Assembly: GCA_963750995.1 (NCBI GenBank)
Contig: CAVVST010000002.1
Coordinates: forward strand, 1,178,001-1,242,000
Source: CAVVST01 sp963750995
Lineage (GTDB): Bacteria; Acidobacteriota; Vicinamibacteria; Vicinamibacterales; UBA2999
Reading direction: 5' to 3'
DNA length: 64,000 nucleotides
This document shows, one piece after another, positions 24,579 to 32,338 of this stretch (positions are counted from its first letter, which is position 1; the number at the start of each line of letters is the position of its first letter). The position numbers were made by a program, and so were the translations under genes. Under the pieces are notes generated by a model. That model had not been told where the DNA came from. It did no database searches and was given only the letters and a program-made list of their open reading frames with translations.

Positions 24579-27500
24579 ATGGGATCAGCAATGTACGCCG
24601 TGCTCGCGCTGGCGACCGCCCTGGTACTCGTCCCGGCGGCGGCTACACCTCAGACCAACACCGGTGAGCTTGCCGGCGTCGTTGTCGACGCTTCCGGCGG
24701 TGTTCTGCCCGGCGCCGCCGTGACCGCGACGCACCGGGTCAGCGGCACGGTGGCGACGCGCGTGACCGACGCGGAAGGCCGTTTCTTCCTGCCGGTCCTG
24801 CGCGTCGGCGCGTGGGACATCACCGTGACTCTCGCCGGGTTCGCTCCGCACACGCGGAGGGGCGTCACGCTCGAAATCGGCGCATCGTTGTCGCTCGAAT
24901 TCAGGCTCGACGTCGAAGGGCTGTCTGAGACCTTCACCGTCACCGCCAGCGCCTCCCTGCTGCAGACCGCCACCGCCGAAATCAGCGACGTCATCGAGAA
25001 CCGCGAGGTGGTGCAGCTGCCGCTGAACGGCCGGAATTTCCTGGCGCTCGCGCAATTGAGCGACGCCGTCGTCCTGCCGCCGGGCGGGACCCGTGGCGAG
25101 GCGCTGCAGCAGGCCGGGCCGCTGCCGAACGTCGGCGGCCAGCGATCCGGGCACAACATCTATCTCCTCGACGGCGCCAAGGTCACCGACGAGCTGTTCA
25201 ACAACCTGGCCATCAACCCGTCAGTGGACTCGGTGCAGGAGTTCCGTATTCAAAAATCGATGTATCCCGCGGAGTTCGGCGGCAAGGCGTCGGCGCTGAT
25301 CAACGTCGCGACCAAGGCCGGCGGCAACGCGTTCAGCGGCAGCCTGTTCGAGTTCCACCGCAACGACGCGTTCGACTCACCCAACTACTTCCATCCGGCG
25401 AACCAGCCGCTGCCGCCGCTGCGGCAGAACCAGTACGGCGGCTCGCTGGGCGGCCCGCTCGCGCGCAACCGATCGTTCTTCTTCGGCAGCTACGAAGGCA
25501 CGCGCATGCGGCGCTCGCTGACGCGAACCTTCTCGGTCCCGGCCGAGGCCGTGCGAGCCGGAAACTTTTCGGGGTTCCCCGCTGTCTGCGACCCGCTCAC
25601 GATTCCGGCAGCCGGCGTCTGCCTGCCATTCGCGGCCAACCAGATTCCGGCCAGCCGGCTTGACCCCGTCGCGGTCGCGTTCCTCCAGCAGGTCCCGCTG
25701 CCGAACGGTGGCGGTGCATTTCAGAACCTTGCTTCGAGCGAAGCGTCCATGCGTGAACTCGATCAACTCAGCGTGCGCATCGACCACAGGCTCGGGGACA
25801 ACGATCAACTGTTCGGCCGCTTCAGCAGCTTCGACGCCGAGGATCTGCAGCCGTTCGGCACGAGCGTGCTGCAGGAATCGATTGTCCCGGGCTTCGGCCG
25901 ATCGCTGACGACGACGTCGCGAAACGGCGTGATCAGCGAGACGCGGGTCATCGGCGGGTCGATGCTGAACGAGGTGCGGGCCGGATGGATGACGGTCGCA
26001 GGCGGTCAGATCAGCCTCAATCGCGGCAACGGCTTCGCGACCCGCGCCGGGCTGCGCGGCGTGACGACCGACCCCCGCGATACCGGCTTTCCGCAGATCT
26101 CGACAGGTGGTCTGTACAGCACCATGGGGGATCCCGCGCTCTTCACGACGCGCAGGAACTGGCACGTCGAGCTGTACGACAACTTCACGATCGACCGGCT
26201 CGCGCACCGGTGGAAGTTCGGCGCCTACTTCTACCACCTGAGGCTTCGGCCTGAACAGCCTGACAACGCCCGCGGAACCTTTGCCTACACCGGTCAGTTC
26301 AGCGGGAACGCGTTCGCCGATTTCCTGCTCGGCTACCCGACGTCGGCGACCGTCGGCATCGGCCGCGGCGACGAGGACGGCCGCACCAGCTGGCTGCACG
26401 CCTATGTCCAGGACGACTGGCACGCCCGCAGCAATCTCACGCTGAACCTCGGGCTTCGCTACGAGCTCAATCAGCACATGTACGACGCCGGCAACCGGCT
26501 GTCGTCGATCGACCTCTCCGCTGCCGGCGGCCGGTTCGTGATCGCAAGCGACGAGGACGATGCGATCGATCCATCGGCGGCGGCGCTGCTGCCGTTGATC
26601 CCGATCCCGTACGTGACGTCGAACCAGGCCGGATGGGGGCGCGGGCTGCTCGACCCGAGCGCGGTGCGGCTGGCGCCGCGTGCCGGGTTCGCGCTCACCC
26701 TCGACGACTCGCGCGCGGTCGTCCGCGGCGGGTATGGCGTGTTCCTGAACCAGTGGGCCTACAGCGTCCAGACCGCGTTCGCGCGCAACCTGCCTTTCTT
26801 CTTCACCAAGCAGGTGGACGTGCCGCTGCCGCAGCAGGTTCCGGCCTACACCACGGCCGACATCCTGACGAGCCCCGCCACCGGCACCATCGGTGGCAGC
26901 ATCATGGACTTCGACTACAACGTCGAATACAGCCAGACGTGGAGCGGCGGCCTGCAGTACGAGCTGTGGCCGGGAACGCTTTTCGAGGTCTCGTACATGG
27001 GGACGTGGACGCTCGGCGCCGACAACGCGACCGTTCGCAATGTGCCTGAGCCGGGGCCAGGGGCCATTCAGCCGCGCCGGCCGATCCCGGCGCTGAGCCG
27101 CGTCGCCGCCATCCGCTTCGACGGCAAGTCGATCTATCACGGCGCAACCCTCAAGGTGGAGCGGCGCCTGAGCAACAACTATGCGTACAACGTCAGCTAC
27201 ACGCTCTCGCAGTCGAAGGACGATGCGTCGAGTCCTGGTGCGACGGAGTCGGAAGCCAACGTGCCGCAAAACGTCCGCAACGTGTTCGACGAGCACGGCG
27301 AGTGGGCGCATTCGAGCTTCGATCACCGCCATCAGCTAATCGGAAGCGGAGTCGTCCAGTTGCCCTTCTTCACCGGCGCCGGCGGCCTCACGGAAGGCGT
27401 GCTTGGCGGCTGGCGCGTCAATGCGATCCTCACCGTCCAGAGCGGTGCCCCGTTCACCGTGAACCTGGGGAGCGATCGCGCCAACATCGGCGCCGGTCCC

Positions 27501-27848
27501 GCGCAGCGGCCCGATCAGCTCCGCGATCCGAACCTCCCCGGCGGCGGTCGGACGGCCGATCGCTGGTTCGACACCGGCGCGTTCGCCCTCCAGGCGCCAT
27601 TCACCTTCGGCAGCGCGCCGCGCAACGGTGTGGTCGGACCGGGCTACGCAAACGTCGACCTCGCGCTCGCCAAGACATGGCGCCTCCCACGCGCGGCGGC
27701 GCTCGAACTGCGATGGGAGATTTTCAACCTGTTCAACCGCGCCAACTTCGACCTGCCCCATCGGATCTTTGGCAGTCCCGACTTCGGCCGCATTTCCAGC
27801 GCCAAGAATCCGCGCGAGATGCAATTCGGCGCGCGGATCGCATTCTAG
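24579..27848 (+). CDS. Oar-like TonB-dependent receptor (intact)
   Basis: 1089 residues, intact. ATG 24579 or 24591; the signal peptide ends VLVPAAATPQ. N-terminal carboxypeptidase-regulatory-like domain (GELAGVVVDASGGVLPGAAV), then the plug region with QLPLNGRNFLALAQLSDAVV, NIYLLDGAKVTDELFNNLAI, VQEFRIQKSMYPAEFGGKAS and ALINVATKAGGN. The large barrel carries SFFFGSYEGTRMRRSLTRTF, WKFGAYFYHLRLRPEQPDNA, SYMGTWTLGADNATVRNVPE and NLFNRANFDLPHRIFGSPDF, ending REMQFGARIAF with terminal Phe. These are standard Oar/SusC-like landmarks of Acidobacteriota receptors. Substrate unknown. It is the only long uninterrupted receptor within the 7-34 kb stretch where frame breaks are common. Confidence 0.9.
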   Translation: MGSAMYAVLALATALVLVPAAATPQTNTGELAGVVVDASGGVLPGAAVTATHRVSGTVATRVTDAEGRFFLPVLRVGAWDITVTLAGFAPHTRRGVTLEIGASLSLEFRLDVEGLSETFTVTASASLLQTATAEISDVIENREVVQLPLNGRNFLALAQLSDAVVLPPGGTRGEALQQAGPLPNVGGQRSGHNIYLLDGAKVTDELFNNLAINPSVDSVQEFRIQKSMYPAEFGGKASALINVATKAGGNAFSGSLFEFHRNDAFDSPNYFHPANQPLPPLRQNQYGGSLGGPLARNRSFFFGSYEGTRMRRSLTRTFSVPAEAVRAGNFSGFPAVCDPLTIPAAGVCLPFAANQIPASRLDPVAVAFLQQVPLPNGGGAFQNLASSEASMRELDQLSVRIDHRLGDNDQLFGRFSSFDAEDLQPFGTSVLQESIVPGFGRSLTTTSRNGVISETRVIGGSMLNEVRAGWMTVAGGQISLNRGNGFATRAGLRGVTTDPRDTGFPQISTGGLYSTMGDPALFTTRRNWHVELYDNFTIDRLAHRWKFGAYFYHLRLRPEQPDNARGTFAYTGQFSGNAFADFLLGYPTSATVGIGRGDEDGRTSWLHAYVQDDWHARSNLTLNLGLRYELNQHMYDAGNRLSSIDLSAAGGRFVIASDEDDAIDPSAAALLPLIPIPYVTSNQAGWGRGLLDPSAVRLAPRAGFALTLDDSRAVVRGGYGVFLNQWAYSVQTAFARNLPFFFTKQVDVPLPQQVPAYTTADILTSPATGTIGGSIMDFDYNVEYSQTWSGGLQYELWPGTLFEVSYMGTWTLGADNATVRNVPEPGPGAIQPRRPIPALSRVAAIRFDGKSIYHGATLKVERRLSNNYAYNVSYTLSQSKDDASSPGATESEANVPQNVRNVFDEHGEWAHSSFDHRHQLIGSGVVQLPFFTGAGGLTEGVLGGWRVNAILTVQSGAPFTVNLGSDRANIGAGPAQRPDQLRDPNLPGGGRTADRWFDTGAFALQAPFTFGSAPRNGVVGPGYANVDLALAKTWRLPRAAALELRWEIFNLFNRANFDLPHRIFGSPDFGRISSAKNPREMQFGARIAF

Positions 27849-27881
27849 AACCCCCCGAGAACCCTGTCGTTCACGCTTCTC

Positions 27882-28084
27882 GGTTCTCTCTTCTCAGTTC
27901 GTGTTCAGGTTCGGAGTTCGGTCCGGCTGAAGCCGGACACTACACGTCCGCATCACCGAGCACGCAGTCGTAGTGTCTGCCTTCACCGGGCACCTGGTCG
28001 TAGTGTCCGCCTTCAGGCGGACGAACCCAGAACGCGAACGCCGAACCGAACCTGAACGTGAACACGAACTGAGAAGAGAGAACC
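27882..28084. repeat. 203-bp element with ~40-nt inverted arms around palindromes
   Basis: The 334-bp gap between two TonB receptors contains a long inverted repeat. The left arm is 27882-27921 (begins GGTTCTCTCTTCTCAGTTCG) and the right arm 28041-28084 (ends CGAACTGAGAAGAGAGAACC). The outer 21 bp match perfectly; the inner parts match with small gaps. Between the arms are copies of the GTCCGGCTGAAGCCGGAC palindrome in alternating orientation. It could be a terminator-like hairpin for the upstream gene or a mobile MITE-like unit. Confidence 0.75.
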
Positions 28085-28128
28085 TGGCAGTGTGAACAAG
28101 TTCTGGGGTTCTGGGTTCCTAACGAAAA

Positions 28129-28174
28129 CTTCAGGAACTCTTCAGGATTCGGCGACGCGAACGGTCGCTATCAT
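28129..28174 (+). promoter_or_regulatory. Perfect tandem CTTCAG promoter
   Basis: CTTCAG at 28129-28134 and 28140-28145 (11-bp period), 23 bp, then TATCAT (28169-28174), followed 9 bp later by the ATG at 28183. It is the clearest copy of the shared promoter layout; the short distance to the start codon suggests a nearly leaderless transcript. Confidence 0.7.
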
Positions 28175-28182
28175 TCACGGCC

Positions 28183-30452
28183 ATGCTTACACGCCTTTCC
28201 CTCGTAATTCCCGTACCTCACATTGCTCTGCTCGACCGCGGCCTTCGCGCAAAACGCGCCGGTCAGTGGGCGCGTCACCGATCCACAGGGTGGGGCGATC
28301 GGCGGCGCCACCGTTACAGTGACCGTCGCCGGCACAGGCGCCGCGACACCGCAGACCGCCACGACCGCGGCTGACGGAACGTATTCGGTCACCCTCACGA
28401 CGGGCACCCATGTGCTCCAGGTCGAGGCGCCCGGCTTCCAGTCGTGGATCCAGAGCGTCGTCGTCTTCGACGCGCCGCAAACAGTTCGATGTAATCCTGT
28501 CCGTCGGCGGCGTCACCGAACGCGTCGTCGTCGCCGCGCCGCGGCTGGAGGAAGAACTGCCCCAGGAAATCGAGCGAGCCGGCACCCGCGTGCAGACCAT
28601 CACCAGCGCGCAGATCGAAAATGGCGGGTACAACGACGTGGCGCAGGCGCTGCAGTCGCTGGTGCCCGGCTTGTATCTGAGCCCGCTGGGGGGCGCCTTC
28701 GACTATGTCAGCGCGTCGTTCCAGGGCTCGCGCACCAACGAGATTCTCTGGCTGGTCGATGGCGTGCGGATCAGCAACCGGCTGTACAACGGTGTCACTC
28801 CCCTCGACACGCTGTCCGCCCACATGGTGGAACGGATCGAAGTGCTCGAGGGAGGCCAGGGACTCTTTTACGGGACGCAGGCCGTCGGCGGCGTGATCAA
28901 CGTCGTCACCAAGGCGTTCGCAGAGAATACCAGCGGACGCGGGCAGCTCGGGCTCGACACCAACGAAGGCACCCATCTCAACGCATTCACCCGCGGCTCC
29001 AGCTCCGGCAACCGCTTCGTGCTATTCGGATCGCGCGACGAAGCCGACGGCTTCTCCCAGTTCCCGGATAGCGAATTCTCATCGAGCACGACCGACCGCG
29101 AGCGCGGCTACGAAGTGGTCAACGTCGGCGGCAAGTACGCGTACGACTTCACCGATGCTGCGCGCCTCAGCGCCATGTACCAGCACAGCGACGTCAGGCT
29201 CGACAACCTGCGGCCGGCGCGGTCGAGCGCCTCGCAGGTGGGGGGCCTGGCATTCGCCTTCAACGAGCGCGAGGAACACATCTTCAGCGCGAAGGTCGAT
29301 TACACCGCGCGGCAGGCCGCCCAGCTGTTCTTCAAGACCTATTACCACCAGTGGGACTCGCACTGGAGCGAGGCGCACAACGCGCTCGGCACCGGCACGC
29401 TGCGCACCATCAGCGAAACGAGTTCTGGGGCTTCAAGGACTACGGCGCGAACCTGCTGGCCAAGATCGCACCCGGCCGCGGCCTCGAATATTTCGCCGGC
29501 TACGACTTCCAGAACTACTCGGGCCAGGACGATGTGCTCCTGATCGAGCCCAATACGGAGACCGTGCACGGCCTGTTCGGTCAGATCCGGACGACGCGCG
29601 ACCTGCTCGACAAGGCCACGGTGGCCTTCGGCGCCCGTTTCAACGCACCCAGCAATTCCGAATCCGCGTCGGTCTGGAACTTGACCGGTCAGTACGACGT
29701 GACCGGCAACCTGTTCGCGCGGGCGAACGTCGGTACCGCGTTCAGGTATCCCGACGCTTACGAGCTGTTCGCAGAGGACCCGACCTGTTGCTTCGGCAAC
29801 CCGAACCTCAAGCCCGAGACAAGCACCAACGTGAACGGCTCGGTGGGCGGGCGGATCCTCACCGGAGCCACGAATGTGACCCTCGAGGCGATCGGTTTCT
29901 ACCGGACGATCAGCGACCTGATCGTCGATGTGGACGACGGCTCAGGCGAGACGACGATCACGGCCAACCAGGACGATACGGTTCGCGCGCGCGGCGTCTC
30001 GCTGGTCGCGTCGAGCGTGGTCAACACGTCGCTCTCGGGCGCGCTCGGCTACACCTATACGCGTTCGCAGCGGAAGAACGAGCTGGCTGGCGGATACTCG
30101 GGGATTGCCGGCATCCCGATCTAATCAGCTGCAAGCCTCGATCGACGTACATCCGGCCTCGCAGCCGTTCGGCCTGACGTTTACGGCGAACCGCGTCGGC
30201 GAAATGTTCGACACTGTGTCCGGATTTGGCGAAGTCGCGAGCGGTGATTACTTCGTCGCCGATCTGGCCGGCCGCGTGTTCTTTGACCGGCGGCGGCGGC
30301 ACCGGATCAACCTGCGGCTCGAGAACCTGCTCGACGAAGACTACACCGTCAGGCACGCGCGCGGATTCCGCGACGCGCCGGCCACGCCCTTCCTCGTCCA
30401 TAACCTCGGCACACCACGCACCCTCCAAGTGTCGTACAGCTTCAACTACTAG
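28183..30452 (+). CDS. TonB-dependent receptor, four frame breaks
   Basis: A receptor of ~755 residues spread over four frame changes: near 28209 (after SLVIPV), 28487 (after DAPQT), 29428 (before EFWGFKDYGANLL) and 30121 (before NQLQASIDVHP). Each is explained by one base gained or lost. The assembled product has a signal peptide (LLCSTAAFAQN), a carboxypeptidase-regulatory-like domain (VSGRVTDPQGGAIGGATVTV), and a plug with VAQALQSLVPGLYLSP, TNEILWLVDGVRISNRLYNG, RIEVLEGGQGLFYGTQAVGG and VINVVTKAF. The barrel ends NLRLENLLDEDYTVRHARGF then LQVSYSFNY with terminal aromatic. No further stop codons or deletions are seen. Real pseudogene or sequence error cannot be decided from one sequence. 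A CTTCAG promoter precedes it. Confidence 0.7.
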
Positions 30453-30471
30453 AGCGTTTCTCGAATGGTGC

Positions 30472-30495
30472 GTAGTGTCCGGCTTTAGCCGGACT
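30472..30495. repeat. Left part of a palindromic repeat split by an insertion sequence
   Basis: GTAGTGTCCGGCTTTAGCCGGACT is one arm-to-arm copy of the common palindrome. Its continuation is found at 31558 after the insertion sequence. The last nine bases (AGCCGGACT, 30487-30495) are the left copy of the target duplication. Confidence 0.85.
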
Positions 30496-31557
30496 CCTGC
30501 TTATCCGGTTGTTTCAGCAAGCCACTACTTGTAGTGTACGGGCGTGCCGCGCCCGCCCTTTCCGAAGAATTTGCGGAGTTTCAACGGCAATTCGCGACCG
30601 AGGCGGCCTGCCAGGACTATTTGGCGCGCGTGTCGGTGGCCCGACGGGCTTCGTGTGCCCGCGCTGCGGACATCGGCGTGCTTACCTCATCGCCGAGCTG
30701 CGACGGTGGCAGTGCGCCAGTGCCGGTATCAGGTGTCGCTCACGTCTGGCACGGATCCTCCACAACACGAAGACGCCGCTGACGCGCGTGGTTCTGGGCC
30801 GCGTACCTCGCCGATGACCGACAAACGTGGCAGTGTCGGCGCTGCTGCTCCAGCGACAGCTCGGCTTGCGCCGCTACGAAACCGCCTGGATGGTGCTTGC
30901 ACAAACTGCGGCGCGCGATGGTAAACACGGCACGCGAGCGCCGTTGCACGGCGAAGTGGAGATCGATGACACCTGGGTGGGTGGTCCTCAGCCGGGCCTC
31001 CGAGGCAGCCGGCAGCTGAAGGACCGCAAAGCCGCGTTGGTGCTGGTAGCCGTCGAGAACACGCGAGCCAGGCGTCGGGTCGCATTCGGATGGCGGCGCT
31101 CTCGGACCTCAAGGAGATCGACGATGACACGCCTTTGTCAAGGAACACATCGCGCCGGGCTCGACGCTCTACACCGACGGCCTACAAGAGCTTCGACCGG
31201 TCTGTCAGGCCGCCGGCTGTCAGGCACGTGGCTCGGCACCAAGCATCCCGTGAGCGACGTTCCGCCGCAGGGCGCCGTCTCGGTCGTGCCGCTGGCGGAT
31301 CGCGCGATCGGAAACCTGCAGCACTGGCTGATCGGCACGTATCACGGCGTCAGCAAGGCGCAGCTGCAGGTGTACCTCGACGAGTTCGTCTTTCGACACA
31401 ATCGTCGGCGGCAGCCGATGGCGGCGTTTCAGACCTGCTCGGGCTGGGCAGCGGTCGCGCGCCGACGCCGTACCGACAAATTCGGGGCGCTCGCGATATG
31501 CTGACCAGTGGTTGACCGCAACATATTGGGGTCAGCTGAAACAACCGGATAAGCAGG
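30496..31557 (+). mobile_element. IS1595-type insertion sequence, 1062 bp, with perfect ends
   Basis: Perfect 23-bp terminal inverted repeats (30496-30518 and 31535-31557; they start CCTGCTTATCCGG and continue TTGTTTCAGC). A 9-bp direct repeat AGCCGGACT flanks both ends (30487-30495 and 31558-31566), consistent with the 8-bp duplications of the IS1595 family plus one chance base. The element is inserted in a palindromic repeat. It contains one transposase gene (see next entry). The GTTTCAG inner end is typical for the family. Confidence 0.85.
30544..31504 (+). pseudogene. IS1595-family transposase, scrambled by many frame changes
   Basis: Conserved IS1595/ISXO2 transposase pieces occur in order but in changing frames: SEEFAEFQRQFATEAACQDY, RWPDG, FVCPRCGHRRAYLIAELRRW (zinc ribbon), QCRYQVSLTSGT, ILHNTKTPL, VSALLLQRQLGLRRYETAWM, HKLRRAMVNTAR, LHGEVEIDDTWVGGPQPGLR (first catalytic Asp region), FVKEHIAPGSTLYTDGLQEL, and HNRRRQPMAAFQT near the end. 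At least seven frame changes are needed over ~950 bp. The element ends and target duplication are perfect, which argues against great age. The copy as read cannot make transposase. Confidence 0.8.
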
Positions 31558-31645
31558 AGCCGGACTAACCAGTCCGCCTGCCCTTCGACTTCGCTCAGGG
31601 CACCCCGAGCAACGTCGAGGGGTGAAGGCGGACACTACGTACTTG
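31558..31645. repeat. Right part of the split palindromic composite repeat
   Basis: Continues the repeat interrupted at 30495: the second target copy AGCCGGACT, then AACCAGTCCGCC, the gcccttcgacttcgctcag...gcaacgtcgagggg module and GGCGGACACTACGTAC. With the IS removed the unit is nearly identical to 61546-61641. Confidence 0.85.
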
Positions 31646-31746
31646 TGAAACGCGGTATAGGCTCTGCAGCAACGCGGGCGCTCGGCTGAGCGCCCGCGTT
31701 TCTCTGGCGGCCGGCTTGCACCTCCTGTACGAAGGGAGGCACAGCC

Positions 31747-32295
31747 ATGGCAAAAAGGGCATCTCTCGCCGTACTTGTGGCGATGATGTGGACCGCCGGT
31801 GCGCTCGCGCATCATCCGTTCAACGCTGAGTTTGATACGAACCAGTCGATCAACCTGACCGGAACAGTCACCAAGGTCGAGTGGCAGAATCCGCACGTCT
31901 ACACCTACCTCGACGCTAAGGACGCCCAAGGCAAGGTCGTCAATTGGAAGATCGAGATGGGCAGCCCGGCCGACCTGATGAAGGAAGGCTGGACGCGTAC
32001 GTCGCTCAAGACGGGAGACTCCGTCACCGTCAAGGGCTGGAAATCGAAGACCAACCCGACGCTCGCCAACGCCGACTCGTTCATGGTCGGCGGCAAGACG
32101 ATGCAGGCGGCGTCTTCGTTCTACGGCGCGCCGTCCGATCAGCTCGCGCGCGCCGACAGCAACGCGGAGCCGCAGAGCACCGGCACGGCGGGCACGCAGG
32201 AACTGCCGTCTACCGCCAGCCCGCTGGCGCTCTATCTGCTGCTCGGCGGCCTGTCGCTGGCGGGAGCTTACGGGCTGCGCGGCCGTCTCCGGTGA
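31747..32295 (+). CDS. DUF6152-type protein with LPSTA C-terminal sorting-like tail (copy 4 of 5)
   Basis: 182 residues; GGGAGG 8 bases before ATG 31747. The signal peptide ends AGALA, so the mature protein begins HHPFNAEFD. Block VEWQNPHVYTYLDAKDAQGK matches the other copies. Unlike them it has a C-terminal extension: a polar linker (SNAEPQSTGTAGTQE), then LPSTASPL at about 153-160, a hydrophobic helix (LALYLLLGGLSLAGAYGL) and a basic end RGRLR. That is the tripartite layout of cell-surface sorting signals (LPxTG, PEP-CTERM and relatives). It stands alone, without DLSG-W or DUF6644 neighbours. Confidence 0.85.
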   Translation: MAKRASLAVLVAMMWTAGALAHHPFNAEFDTNQSINLTGTVTKVEWQNPHVYTYLDAKDAQGKVVNWKIEMGSPADLMKEGWTRTSLKTGDSVTVKGWKSKTNPTLANADSFMVGGKTMQAASSFYGAPSDQLARADSNAEPQSTGTAGTQELPSTASPLALYLLLGGLSLAGAYGLRGRLR

Positions 32296-32338
32296 CCTTG
32301 CGGCTCTCTGGGAGCGCGAGCATCACTGCTCGCGCTTT

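Noticed and set aside
25377..27332. 651-codon open frame on the minus strand under the TonB receptor at 24579
   Set aside because: Mirror of well-conserved receptor codons; Arg/Ala/Val-rich with no recognisable domain. The plus-strand receptor explains the region completely.
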